Shown: positions 27,671 through 35,926, numbered from the stretch's first letter. The stretch: DNA of 64,000 bases from JACCTU01 sp963798985 (GCA_963798985.1 CAWCVL010000001.1:1-64000); one strand, 5' to 3'. Notes: generated by a model not told the origin, from the sequence alone. Numbers and translations are program-made.

Positions 27671-28297
27671 GTGGTCCGGGTCGCCACTGCGGCTTTTGCG
27701 CTCGCTCTCCTGCTCGCCGCACCGGCGTCGTCGCGGTTGGAGAAGGCTCCGACGTACAACTACCGCGTGACCGGCGGCTCGATGACGATCGAGACCCGGG
27801 AGCCGACCGGGGAGAACACCGGGTTCGAGCGGCTCACCTGGTCGGTGGCGCCGCACGCGCGCGGCACGCGTCCCGTGCCCGGCTTTCCTACGGCGGACGG
27901 CTCGGGCGGGCTGAGGAACTTCCAGCTGCGGTTCCCCGTGAGGGGTACGTACACGTACGACTACGACGAAGAGGACGGCGGCACCTGCAAAGAGACGTTT
28001 GCCCTCACGCCGGCGAGCCGGGGCACGGTCGCGGCCCGCCAGGTCGGCTCGAGGGTCAGGATCACGTGGGGGCTCGACCCAAGGCGTCGTGCCGGCTACG
28101 TCGCGCACGAGTGCCGGCCCCCGACGAACAACGCGCTCCTCTACTTTCTTGCCAACCAGCCGTCCACGACCGTCAACGTCGCAACGAGCACCCTCGGAAA
28201 AACGACGTTCACGGTGAGCGCCCGAGGGGAGCAGACCGGCGAGGTACTCCTCACCTGGCGGCTCTCTCTGAGCGTGCGGCGGCTCGGCAGCCGGTAG
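27671..28297 (+). CDS. Secreted protein of unknown function
   Basis: 208 residues from GTG 27671. A clear Sec signal VRVATAAFALALLLAAPASS is followed by a region rich in beta-strand patterns, with Thr, Gly, Arg and Tyr-Asp stretches such as TYTYDYDEEDGG. Two Cys (in GGTCKETF and AHECRPPT) could form a disulphide. No domain recognised. It sits 17 nt after the aminotransferase gene, and its stop codon abuts the TTG start of the FAH-family gene, so the three appear to form an operon. Confidence 0.65.
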   Translation: MVRVATAAFALALLLAAPASSRLEKAPTYNYRVTGGSMTIETREPTGENTGFERLTWSVAPHARGTRPVPGFPTADGSGGLRNFQLRFPVRGTYTYDYDEEDGGTCKETFALTPASRGTVAARQVGSRVRITWGLDPRRRAGYVAHECRPPTNNALLYFLANQPSTTVNVATSTLGKTTFTVSARGEQTGEVLLTWRLSLSVRRLGSR

Positions 28298-28972
28298 TTG
28301 ACGATCCAAGAGCTCTGGCGCGAGCGCTTCGAGATCGACGCGCCGCGCAAGATCATCTGCGTCGGCCTGAACTACCGCGACCACGCAGCCGAAGGCGGCC
28401 GTGACGCGCCGCTCGAGCCGCTGCTCTTCGCGAAGCTCCCGACCTCGCTGATCGGCCCGGATGAGCCGATCGTGCTGCCTCCCGAGGACGACCACGTCGA
28501 CTCCGAGGCCGAGCTCGCGGTCGTGATCGGCCGGGCCGGGCGTCGGATCCCGCGGGAGGCCGCGCTCGAGCACGTCGCGGGCTACACGGTCGCGAACGAC
28601 GTCAGCGCGCGAACGCTGCAGCGCGCGGACGGCCAGTGGCTCCGCGCCAAGAGCTTCGACACGTTCTGCCCCCTCCTCCCCGTGCTCGTCGGCCCAAGGG
28701 AGCTCGGCGATGCCTCCGGACTGCGCGTCACCCAGCGGCTGAACGGCGAGACGCTCCAGGACGCGAGCACGGACGACTTCCTCTTCGACGTCCCGACCGT
28801 GATCGCGCATGCATCCGCCGCGTTCACGCTCGAGCCGGGCGACCTGATCCTGACCGGGACGCCCTCGGGCGTCGGCTTCTACCGCGACCCGCCGGTCGCG
28901 ATGAAGCCGGGAGACGTCGTCGAGGTCGAGGTCGAGCGGATCGGCGTGCTCGCGAACCCAGTCGTCTCGTAG
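28298..28972 (+). CDS. Fumarylacetoacetate hydrolase family protein
   Basis: 224 residues; TTG start directly after the previous stop. The FAH fold is clear: KIICVGLNYRDHAAEGG, then DDHVDSEAELAVVIGRAGRR with the metal-binding acidic pair, YTVANDVSARTLQ and LILTGTPSGVGFYRDPP. Family members are Mg/Mn-dependent hydrolases or decarboxylases of oxaloacetate-like compounds and aromatic breakdown products. Last gene of a three-gene run, followed by two hairpins. Confidence 0.88.
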   Translation: MTIQELWRERFEIDAPRKIICVGLNYRDHAAEGGRDAPLEPLLFAKLPTSLIGPDEPIVLPPEDDHVDSEAELAVVIGRAGRRIPREAALEHVAGYTVANDVSARTLQRADGQWLRAKSFDTFCPLLPVLVGPRELGDASGLRVTQRLNGETLQDASTDDFLFDVPTVIAHASAAFTLEPGDLILTGTPSGVGFYRDPPVAMKPGDVVEVEVERIGVLANPVVS

Positions 28973-29017
28973 GAGGGCTTGACGAAACGGGCGCTGTGCC
29001 GTTCCGTCAAGCCCTCC
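28972..29017 (+). terminator. Large hairpin directly at the FAH stop codon
   Basis: 13-bp perfect stem GGAGGGCTTGACG / CGTCAAGCCCTCC plus an inner 5-bp AACGG / CCGTT and an 8-nt loop. It begins at the last base of the stop codon. Likely terminator for the plus-strand operon. Confidence 0.6.
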
Positions 29018-29022
29018 AAACG

Positions 29023-29050
29023 AAGAGCGCGCCCTTTCGGGCGCGCTCTT
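29023..29050 (-). terminator. Intrinsic terminator ending the downstream copy of the 118-nt element
   Basis: Perfect 12-bp stem AAGAGCGCGCCC / GGGCGCGCTCTT with a 4-nt loop. On the minus strand it follows directly after the conserved element and is followed by CGTTTGG, a short T-containing tail. It would end a minus-strand transcript of about 145-150 nt. Confidence 0.6.
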
Positions 29051-29166
29051 GGACCAAAGAATTCGCCAAGCCGGTTGCGCTTTCGTCCGTTCATCCGGCT
29101 GACTTTCCCCTTGCAGGTACAGCCACCCGGATCAACTTCGACCTAGTCACACCCCGTGCTTGGCGC
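29049..29166 (-). ncRNA. Candidate small RNA: free-standing copy of a duplicated 118-nt element
   Basis: This 118-base block matches 29650-29767 without gaps at 100 of 118 positions. On the minus strand it begins 7 nt after a predicted -10 and ends at a strong hairpin terminator, so it would be transcribed as a discrete ~150-nt RNA. In both copies ATCCGG and a downstream CTG can pair with CAGCCGGAT around an 18-nt loop beginning TACCTGCAAGGGGAA, which is almost invariant. An alternative reading is a short peptide starting ATG and containing GRKR-RLGEFFGP; six of nine differences in that frame fall at third codon positions. RNA versus peptide is unresolved. Confidence 0.5.
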
Positions 29167-29172
29167 TTGACC

Positions 29173-29201
29173 AACGTATCCCGTCAAGGCGGGTCCGACA
29201 A
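29173..29201 (-). promoter_or_regulatory. Promoter of the free-standing 118-nt element
   Basis: Minus strand: -35 TTGTCG (29201-29196), 17-nt spacer, -10 TACGTT (29178-29173). The conserved element starts 7 nt downstream, where transcription should begin. Confidence 0.45.
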
Positions 29202-29241
29202 GAGCCCGGCGAACAAAACTTGTCGCAATTTGCGGCGGCGG

Positions 29242-29637
29242 TTATCGCAGCGCGTCGATCGAGGCGGTCGCGACGATCCCTTCGACGCGTTTCGCCAGGT
29301 CCGCGTCCAAGGTGACGAACGCGTCTGCCTGCAGCTGGGTGAGTGCGACGTACTCGGCGTCGTAGGTCGACGCCCAACCCAGCTGATCCGCCACCTCCCA
29401 GGCCCGACGCCGGAGCACGGCGTCGCCGAGGAGCCTGATCGACATCCGTCCGATGCGGGTGAGGTGGTCGCGCGCGACCTCGGCAGAGAGCTCGCCCCGC
29501 TGGACGGCCTCGTGCAGAGCCGACAGCGTCTGAGAGCGAAGGAGCGTCGGTGCGAGGAGCTCGTGCTTGCCTGAGACCTCGAGCTCCGTGCTCGCCAGGT
29601 GGAGGACGGCGCCGGCGTCGACGACGAATCTGGTCAT
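29242..29637 (-). CDS. PIN-domain protein, VapC-like toxin without a recognisable protein antitoxin
   Basis: 131 residues from ATG 29637. It opens MTRFVVDAGAVLHLASTELE with the first PIN Asp. Then come Glu-rich helices (ALHEAVQRGELSAEVA), then TYDAEYVALTQLQADAFVTL and DADLAKRVEG with the last active-site acids, a complete PIN set. Probably an RNase. No antitoxin gene of a known type lies beside it. Instead the 5' leader holds one copy of a 118-nt element, and a second copy follows the gene at 29049-29166 on the same strand. Confidence 0.82.
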   Translation of the reverse strand: MTRFVVDAGAVLHLASTELEVSGKHELLAPTLLRSQTLSALHEAVQRGELSAEVARDHLTRIGRMSIRLLGDAVLRRRAWEVADQLGWASTYDAEYVALTQLQADAFVTLDADLAKRVEGIVATASIDALR

Positions 29638-29649
29638 CGGTACCCCAAA

Positions 29650-29767
29650 TTGGACCAAAAAATTCGCCGAGCCGGTCACGCTTTCGTCCACTCATCCGGC
29701 TGACGTTCCCCTTGCAGGTACAGCCGACCGGATCAGTTTCGTCCTACTCGCGTGCCGTGCTCGGCGC
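29650..29767 (-). ncRNA. Leader copy of the duplicated 118-nt element, upstream of the PIN gene
   Basis: Ungapped 85% match to 29049-29166. It begins 8 nt after the PIN promoter -10 and ends 12 nt before the PIN ATG, so it fills the whole 5' leader. It keeps the same hairpin with the TACCTGCAAGGGGAA loop. It could be a regulatory leader, an RNA antitoxin-related element, or a short upstream reading frame overlapping the PIN start. Confidence 0.5.
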
Positions 29768-29774
29768 ATCGGGG

Positions 29775-29803
29775 AAAGTAGCCGAGTGCAAGGGGCCGTT
29801 CAA
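29775..29803 (-). promoter_or_regulatory. Promoter of the PIN gene transcript
   Basis: Minus strand: -35 TTGAAC (29803-29798), 17-nt spacer, -10 TACTTT (29780-29775). Transcription would start at about 29768, the first base of the 118-nt element. Confidence 0.55.
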
Positions 29804-29840
29804 GAGGCGCCCGGACGGAATGTCGCGCTCTTTGCGGAAA

Positions 29841-30260
29841 TCAACTCTTGGCTTCGAAGAACATCCACCGATGCCCTTCGGGATCGGCCGCGGTGTAGAG
29901 GCGGCCGAACGGCTCGTCGTCGATCCCGCGCAGGATCTCGCCGCCGGCCTCGCTGACCCGGGCGAGGTGCTCGTCGAGCCCTTCGACGACGACGTGGACG
30001 CCGTCGATCGCATACGGGTTGTCGAGCCAGCGGCGCGCTTGTTCGCACTCCTCGGCGTGGCGCTTCGGGCCGCGGTAGTCCGGGCCGGCGAAGCCGAGCA
30101 TCACGAGCCCGTCCTCCCCGAACGCGAGCTCCACGTGGGTGACCCGGCCTTCGTCGTCCGAGTAGCGCTCCCCGGTCTCCCGGAAGCCGAAGACCCGGCA
30201 GAGCCAGTCGGCGGCGGCCCCGGCGTCCTCGTAGGTGAGCATCGGCACGGTCGTCTGCAT
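29841..30260 (-). CDS. VOC family protein (glyoxalase/bleomycin-resistance-like)
   Basis: 139 residues. VOC domain: VPMLTYEDAGAAADWLCRVF followed by GFRETGERY, then VHVVVEGLDEHLARVSEAGG and the closing LYTAADPEGHRWMFFEAKS. The TYED-GAAADWL start is typical of PhnB-like or aminoglycoside/antibiotic-resistance-like VOC proteins. ATG at 30260. The adjacent acetyltransferase gene is upstream on the same strand with an 18-nt gap, so the two are probably an operon. Substrate unknown. Confidence 0.88.
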   Translation of the reverse strand: MQTTVPMLTYEDAGAAADWLCRVFGFRETGERYSDDEGRVTHVELAFGEDGLVMLGFAGPDYRGPKRHAEECEQARRWLDNPYAIDGVHVVVEGLDEHLARVSEAGGEILRGIDDEPFGRLYTAADPEGHRWMFFEAKS

Positions 30261-30277
30261 TTTGGGGCGCCTCGATC

Positions 30278-30787
30278 CTACGTGACCTCGTAAGCCATCA
30301 GGATCGCGTCCACGTAGCCGTCGGGGCGGCGGTAGTGACGCTTGCGGTAGCCCTCGCGCTCGAAGCCGAAGCGGTCGTAGAGCGCGATCGCGCCCTCGTT
30401 GTGCGGGAAGACGTGGAGCTCGAGCTTGCTCACGCCTTGAGCGCGTGCCCAGACGACGGCGGCCTCGAGCAGTGCCCGGCCGACACCCAGGCGGCGATGG
30501 CTCTCCGCGACCATCAGGCCGAGGTCGGCGACGTGGTGGCTCGCCGGGTGTGGATCACGGCCGACCGAGAGCCGGCCCACGACCCCCTCCGCGGCCTCGG
30601 CGACGTACACAGCGGCGTGCGGGTAGCGGCGAAGCGAGCGGAGGTAGCGGCGCTCGTCGTTCACGCTCCGCCAGTTCGAGGTCGTGATCAGCCAGCCGCC
30701 CGACTCGGAGCCGACCTCGTTCGCAAGCGCGACGAGCGCGGCGGCGTCACCCGGATCAGCGGGCCGGATCGTGAAGTCGCGGCTCAC
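30278..30787 (-). CDS. GNAT family N-acetyltransferase
   Basis: 169 residues, one GNAT domain. It opens FTIRPADPGDAAALVALANE. The acetyl-CoA site is seen in HVADLGLMVAESHRRLGVGR followed by ALLEAAVVWARAQGV (R/Q-x-x-G-x-G/A type), and the C-terminal NEGAIALYDRFGFEREGYRK is typical of RimI/ribosomal-type members. The substrate may be a small amine or a protein N-terminus. It lies immediately upstream of a VOC gene in the same direction. Confidence 0.88.
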   Translation of the reverse strand: MSRDFTIRPADPGDAAALVALANEVGSESGGWLITTSNWRSVNDERRYLRSLRRYPHAAVYVAEAAEGVVGRLSVGRDPHPASHHVADLGLMVAESHRRLGVGRALLEAAVVWARAQGVSKLELHVFPHNEGAIALYDRFGFEREGYRKRHYRRPDGYVDAILMAYEVT

Positions 30788-30796
30788 GCCGCAAGG

Positions 30797-30958
30797 CTAG
30801 ACCCGCTGCGGGCCTGGGCGGTGCAGCGCAACGCCGAGCGTCACGCCGAGCGCGAGGATCAACGCGACGGCAACGGGCTTCTCCTCGCCGGTGCGAGCAA
30901 GCGGCACGACGAGCAAGCCCGCGAGCACGAAGAGGATCACGGCACGCCGGACGCGCAC
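30797..30958 (-). CDS. Small membrane protein, two predicted helices
   Basis: 53 residues from GTG 30958. Hydrophobic segments AVILFVLAGLLVVPLA and PVAVALILALGVTLGVALH flank a short RTGEEK turn. It begins VRVRR, giving a positive N-terminus. A longer in-frame start at 31054 exists, but its extra residues look non-coding. A perfect palindrome GAGTACGTACTC lies upstream at about 30988-30999. It ends 9 nt before the acetyltransferase gene, so the three genes may be one transcript. Confidence 0.5.
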   Translation of the reverse strand: MRVRRAVILFVLAGLLVVPLARTGEEKPVAVALILALGVTLGVALHRPGPQRV

Positions 30959-31111
30959 GGTACAGACACGCTCCGCAGCCTGGGGAGCTGAGTACGTACT
31001 CGCCGTGGAGTCGCCGTGGTACGACACGAACTCCTCAGATCGGCGCTCTGGCACAACAGACGCTGAGTGCCCTTCGCGGGAATCTGAGGCCTGGTCTTGC
31101 GCACAGACCTC

Positions 31112-32494
31112 CTACAGAACCACGAGGCCCGCGCCGCCGCGGCGAGGGTCGCCGGCGGCGCCCAAGGTTCCGTCCGGGAGCTGTTCGACCGCGGAGACGC
31201 CTCCGAAGAAGAGGTTGCGCTCGTTCCAGCGCGCGACCTCGTACGGGACGTCGCCCGGCTCGAGCGGCGGCTCGAGGTGGAGCACGTCGCCCTCGAGGTG
31301 CATGCGCGGCGCGGCGATCGCGTTCCCGACGTCGAGGCCGTGGCCCAGCACGTTGACGACGATCTGCATGACCGCCCCGCGGAGCCGGCTCGAGCCGGCG
31401 CTGCCGACGACGAGGCGCGGGCGGCCGTCCTCGAGGACGAGCGACGGCGACATCATGCTCATCATCCGCTCCCCCGGCTTCGGCAGGGTGCCGGCGAGGT
31501 CGAACTCGCCGAGCATGTTGTTCATGTGAACGCCGGTGCCGGGGATGACGACGTTCGACCCGCTCCCGGTGGAGACCGAGAGCGCCGCCGCGTTGCCGGC
31601 GGAGTCGAGCACGCTGATGTGAGTCGTCCCACCCACCTCGCCGAGCGCGCGGGTCAGCCCGCGTGCACGGGCTCGCGTCTGCTCCTCCATCACTTCGGCG
31701 AGCAGCGCGACCGCGGCGGGCGAGCCGGAGCGTCCCGGCTTCTCGAGGCGCCGGAGCCCGTACGCGATCAGGACGCCGCCTGAGGACGGCGGCGGGTTCG
31801 AGAGGAACTCCGCGCCGCGGTAAGGGGAGCGAAGCGCCCGGCGCCGGATCACTCGGTAGCTCTCGAGGTCGGCGGCCGTGATCGCGGGAACGGCCCGCAG
31901 CATCGCCCGCGCGACGTCGCCGGCGTAGATCGCCGCCGCACCGCTGTGGCCGATCCGCTCGAGTGTCCGGGCGAGGTCGGGCCAGGTGAGCCGGTCGCCC
32001 GTCTCGAGCCCGTTGCACGGCGTCGCCGCGAGCATCGGGGCGAGGATCCGGTGGAGGTACGCCTGGCGCTCGGTGACCTCGAAGCCCCCGTCGGCGAGCT
32101 CGATCGCAGGCTGCATCAGGTCCGCCCACGGAAGGGAACCGTGGGCGCGGTGCACGGTCTCCAGGCCGGCGGTGGTGCCGGGCACCGCGCAGGTCTCCGG
32201 CCCGATCCGGAAGCGCTGCGTCTGGGAGCCTTCGAAGATCACCGTGACCGCCTCCGGCTCCGCGAGCGGGCCGCTCGGGACGGCGACGAAGAAGTCGAAA
32301 ACCCGCGTCCGGCGGTCTCGCGCGGTGTGGACGAGCATGAACCCGCCGCCGCCGGGACCGGTCAAGGGACTCTCGGTCACCCAGGAAGCGAACCCGGCCG
32401 CAATGCAGGCATCGACCGCGTTGCCGCCTCGCTCCAGGGTTCTCGCCCCCACCTGGGCCGTGAGGGGGTGTCCTGCCGCGATTGCGCCATTCAT
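31112..32494 (-). CDS. ggt: Gamma-glutamyltransferase family protein
   Basis: 460 residues. N-terminal block AIAAGHPLTAQVGARTLERG with GNAVDACIAAGFASWVTESP and GPGGGGFMLVH. The autoprocessing site GGTTHISVLDSAGNAAALSV with the catalytic Thr is followed by HMNNMLGEFDLAG and RMMSMMSPSLVLEDGRP. It is shorter than classical GGT (~550) and lacks an export signal, so it is probably cytoplasmic. It splits gamma-glutamyl compounds such as glutathione; some relatives act as acylases. Monocistronic. Confidence 0.85.
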   Translation of the reverse strand: MNGAIAAGHPLTAQVGARTLERGGNAVDACIAAGFASWVTESPLTGPGGGGFMLVHTARDRRTRVFDFFVAVPSGPLAEPEAVTVIFEGSQTQRFRIGPETCAVPGTTAGLETVHRAHGSLPWADLMQPAIELADGGFEVTERQAYLHRILAPMLAATPCNGLETGDRLTWPDLARTLERIGHSGAAAIYAGDVARAMLRAVPAITAADLESYRVIRRRALRSPYRGAEFLSNPPPSSGGVLIAYGLRRLEKPGRSGSPAAVALLAEVMEEQTRARARGLTRALGEVGGTTHISVLDSAGNAAALSVSTGSGSNVVIPGTGVHMNNMLGEFDLAGTLPKPGERMMSMMSPSLVLEDGRPRLVVGSAGSSRLRGAVMQIVVNVLGHGLDVGNAIAAPRMHLEGDVLHLEPPLEPGDVPYEVARWNERNLFFGGVSAVEQLPDGTLGAAGDPRRGGAGLVVL

Positions 32495-32678
32495 GCAATG
32501 AGCCTATGCGCCGATAGGAGAGTGGTGAGACATCTCCACGAGAAGCCCGCTACTCTGGAGACAGAGGTTCTCGCCGCGTCGACGCTCACGGCGGCCCTGC
32601 GGTCCCCGGCAGTCCAGCCCGCCCATCTCCCGACTCTGACCGCGTAGCCGGCCGGGACGCTCACCCTTTCACTCTTTG

Positions 32679-33539
32679 ATGTTTCGCGACGCCCTCGACA
32701 AACGAACGATCTTGCTTTCCGCCGCAGGGATGGCCGGGCTCGCCGTGCTTGCCCTCATGCCGCAGTTCTTTCGCGAACAGCTCAGCGAGTCGTTCGCCGC
32801 TCTCGAGGACGCGAACACCGGCTGGCTCTGGATCGCTGCCGTCGCGTTCGTTGCCGCACTGTTCTGTTCCGCCTCGGCGTGGCGCGCAGCGACGAAGCTG
32901 CCCGACCGGCTCGACGCCTACGCGCGCTACGGAGTCGGCTCGCTCGTCAACTCGTTCGCGCCCGCGCACGCCGGTGACGCTGTGCGCCTCGCGCTCTTCG
33001 CGAAGGCATCGCCCGGCGACCACAAGTGCCTGACCGCCGGCAAGGCGCTTGCGGGGGTCGCGGTGGCGCGCCTCGCCTGCGTTGGCGTCCTCCTGCTCGC
33101 GACGATGAAGCCGATTGCGATTCTCCTGCTCCTGCTCGCGCCGCTGCTCGGCCGGGTCCCCGTGTGGGTCGCCGCGGCAACCGTCGCGCGAGTCGCGGCG
33201 GCAGCAGCGGTCGCGGCTGCGGTCGGCATTCCCGCACCCGTGCTGACTGCGCTCCTCGTCGTCCCGGCAATCGACCTCGCCGGACTGTTCGCGATCACGC
33301 CCGGCAACATCGGCCTGAAGAGCGGAGCGATTGCCCTGGCATTGCAGGCACAGGGCGTCGACATGACGACCGCGCTCTCGATGGGCATCGCGTTCCATGC
33401 GCTCGAGACGCTCGTCGGGCTCACGTTCGGTTCCGCGGGCACGCTGTACCTCTCACGCGTGCCGGTCCCGCGCTGGGCGGTCGCAGGCGCGACGGCGGTC
33501 GTTGCCGCGGCGTTCGTCGGCTCGATGGTCCTCGTCTAG
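32679..33539 (+). CDS. LPG-synthase TM / UPF0104-type membrane protein (flippase-like)
   Basis: 286 residues, about eight hydrophobic helices. The family signature is seen in YARYGVGSLVNSFAPAHAGD, followed by AVRLALFAKA, and in the later DLAGLFAITPGNIGLKSGAI with ALALQAQGVD. This is the membrane domain of lysylphosphatidylglycerol synthase/AglD-like proteins, without a catalytic synthase domain. A lipid flippase or glycosyl-lipid role is inferred. ATG at 32679; a TTG directly before it is also possible. Its stop codon shares CTAG with the convergent ftsZ stop. Confidence 0.8.
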   Translation: MFRDALDKRTILLSAAGMAGLAVLALMPQFFREQLSESFAALEDANTGWLWIAAVAFVAALFCSASAWRAATKLPDRLDAYARYGVGSLVNSFAPAHAGDAVRLALFAKASPGDHKCLTAGKALAGVAVARLACVGVLLLATMKPIAILLLLLAPLLGRVPVWVAAATVARVAAAAAVAAAVGIPAPVLTALLVVPAIDLAGLFAITPGNIGLKSGAIALALQAQGVDMTTALSMGIAFHALETLVGLTFGSAGTLYLSRVPVPRWAVAGATAVVAAAFVGSMVLV

Positions 33540-34943
33540 CGCGCCGGCCGCTCGAGGTCGGTCAGGAAGCTCGGCGGCTGCAGCTCGTCGTCGTCGCCGC
33601 GCCCGAACAGCGGGCGCTCCCGCACCGGCCGCTCGCGGTGACCGCTCTTGTCGCGCAGCCCCGTCGCGACGACGGTGACCCAGATCTGCCCGGCGAGCCG
33701 CTCGTCGATCGTCGCGCCGAAGATGATGTTCGTGTCGTCCGTCGCTCCGCGGCGAATCACCTCGGCGGCCTCGTTCACCTCGAGCAGCGAGAGATCGCTG
33801 CCGCCGGCGATCGAGAGCAGGATCCCCTTGGCGCCGATGAGCTCGGTGTCGATCAGCGGCGAGCGCAGTGCGCGCTCCGCCGCCTCTGCGGCGCGGTTGT
33901 CGCCGGTCGCGAAGCCGATTCCCATCAAAGCGGTGCCGGCGTCCTTCATGATCGTGCGGACGTCGGCGAAGTCGAGGTTGATCAAGCCGGGCAGCGTGAT
34001 CAGGTCGGTGATGCCCTGAACGCCCTGGCGCAGCACGTCGTCGGCGATCTTGAACGCGTCGAGCATCGAGGTCGACTTGTCGAGCACCTCGAGCAGCCTC
34101 GCGTTCGGGATCACGATCGCGGTGTCGCAGTTCCGGCGCAGCTCGTCGACGCCGGCGTCGGCCTGCGCCTTGCGCTTCGTGCCCTCGAACGGGAACGGCG
34201 TCGTGACGATGCCGACCGTCAGCGCGCCGAGCTCGCGCGCGATCCGCGCGACGACCGGCGCCGCACCGGAGCCGGTGCCGCCGCCTTCGCCCGCGGTCAC
34301 GAAGACCATGTCGGAGCCGCGGAGCGCGTGCTTGATCTGGTCGTACGACTCCTCCGCAGCGGCCTTGCCGACCCTCGGGTCGGAGCCGGAGCCGAGGCCC
34401 TTCGTCAGGTCGCGGCCGATGTGGAGCTTCACCTCGGCGTCCGACATCTGCAGCTGCTGCAGGTCGGTGTTGACCGCGACGAACTCGACCTGGCTGATCC
34501 CCGCGTCCATCATCCGGTGGATCGCGTTCAGCCCGGCGCCGCCGACGCCGACGACGCGAATCACGGCGAGGTACGCGCCCGAGTCGGTCCGCGGGAACGC
34601 GGTGCAGGCGAGGCGCGGGCTCGGGCAGCGGCTCGAGGCGCGTGACCGGCGGCTCGTAGCGCGGGACGGGCTCGCGCGTCGGCTCCGGCACGGCCGCGAG
34701 CGGCGGCCGCTCTGGCTCGGGCTCCGGCTCGGGCGTCACCGGTTGCGGCGTCGGCGTGACCGGCGGAGGCGCAGGCGCACTCCGCTCGAAGGTCGGGACG
34801 TGCTCGACCGTCTCCTCGTGGGGCTCGATGGCCGCGCTCTCCTCAGGCGGCTGCGGCGAGGTCTCCCCCGCCGCCTCGCGCTCGGCCTGGCGCTGTGCAG
34901 CCTCGGTCGCACGGAAGAGCTCCGCGAGCGGGCCCTCACGCAT
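33536..34943 (-). CDS. ftsZ: FtsZ-type tubulin GTPase with ~125-residue N-terminal extension, one frameshift
   Basis: GTPase part: VIRVVGVGGAGLNAIHRM, the tubulin signature TAGEGGGTGSGAAPVVARIA, and the T7 region INLDFADVRTIMKDAGTALM. The end QPPSFLTDLERPAR resembles the usual C-terminal peptide. Upstream, ATG 34943 begins MREGPLAELFRATEAAQRQA, followed by an acidic Pro/Glu-rich linker and, after one frame switch near 34610, TDSGAYLAVIRVV, so the extension is part of the protein. The ATG lies inside the parA end (ATGCGTGA), so ParA and FtsZ are coupled. The extension probably forms a disordered N-terminal tail. Confidence 0.88.
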
Positions 34944-35706
34944 GCTCGCGCGCCTTCGCGCCATTGAGCACCTCCTTCGCCAAGTCGCGGTACATCATTG
35001 CCGCCTCGCTGGTCGGATCGTACGCGAGAACGGACTGTCCCTTCACCGGCGCCTCCGCGTAGCGAACGAGCTTTCGGATCCGCGTCTGGTAGACGAGGTC
35101 GCCGAAGTTCTCGACGAGGATCTCCACGGCCTCGCGGGAGTTGAGCAGCCGCTTGTCGAACATGGTCGGGAGGATGCCCATGATCTGGACGTTCGGGTTC
35201 AGGTTCTCTCGCACCATCGCGAGCGTGCTCTCGAGCTGGACGAGGCCTCGGAGCGCGAGGTACTCGGTCTGGACGGGCACGATCACGCCGTCGGAGGCCG
35301 TGAACGCATTGATCGTCAGGAGCCCGAGCGAGGGCGGCGTGTCGAAGAGGATGTAGTCGTAGCGCTCGCGGACCGAGACGAGCGCCTTCTCGAGCGCGCG
35401 CTCGCGGCCGATCATCGAGGAGAGGGCGAGCTCGGCGCCGGCGAGGTCGATCGAGGAGACGGCGAGGTCGATCTCGCGCTCCTGGATCACCTGCTCGATC
35501 GGCAGCTTGTGGACGAGGACGTCGTACATCGAGCGGTCGATCTCGTCCGGGTTCAGCCCCTGGCTCATCGTCAGGTTGCCCTGCGGGTCCAGGTCGACGC
35601 AGAGGACTCTCATCCCCTTCTCTTTCAAGGCGACGGCCAGGTTCAGAGTGGTCGTGGTTTTCGCCACGCCGCCCTTTTGATTGGCGAGTGCGATCACCCG
35701 TACCAA
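34936..35706 (-). CDS. parA: ParA/Soj-family ATPase
   Basis: 256 residues. Deviant Walker A ALANQKGGVAKTTTTLNLAV (signature Lys present), DLDPQGNLTMSQGLNPDEID, and Walker B YDYILFDTPPSLGLLTINAF. TTG at 35706, with AAAGGA 8 nt upstream, fits the family start better than the ATG at 35775. It ends overlapping the FtsZ start by 8 nt. No parB or centromere-like sequence is seen nearby, so the role may be positioning of the division machinery rather than chromosome partition. This is inferred from the coupling. Confidence 0.85.
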   Translation of the reverse strand: MVRVIALANQKGGVAKTTTTLNLAVALKEKGMRVLCVDLDPQGNLTMSQGLNPDEIDRSMYDVLVHKLPIEQVIQEREIDLAVSSIDLAGAELALSSMIGRERALEKALVSVRERYDYILFDTPPSLGLLTINAFTASDGVIVPVQTEYLALRGLVQLESTLAMVRENLNPNVQIMGILPTMFDKRLLNSREAVEILVENFGDLVYQTRIRKLVRYAEAPVKGQSVLAYDPTSEAAMMYRDLAKEVLNGAKAREHA

Positions 35707-35926
35707 GGTCGGTCCTTTCGCGGGTTTCGTCCGCGTATTGGGTCGTGGAAGTAGCCGTGCAAGGGCCATGACCACGCTCGTTTCGATGGTAGCGGCCGCG
35801 TTCCTCTGTTAGCCGCTGGGTGGGTTTCCGCGTTCTTCCAGCGGGAGATCACACCCGCATCCTCTCACGGGACTTCTCCGTTAAGAGGTATCCGCCCCGA
35901 AACGGGCAATCGACGAAAGGGGACTC

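Noticed and set aside
29049..29767. Hammerhead-like pattern GGATGA...CGAAA in the duplicated element
   Set aside because: The CUGAUGA core is not met and stem II would have at most one or two pairs, none in the downstream copy. Cobalamin, SAM, glnA and c-di-AMP riboswitch signatures were also not found.
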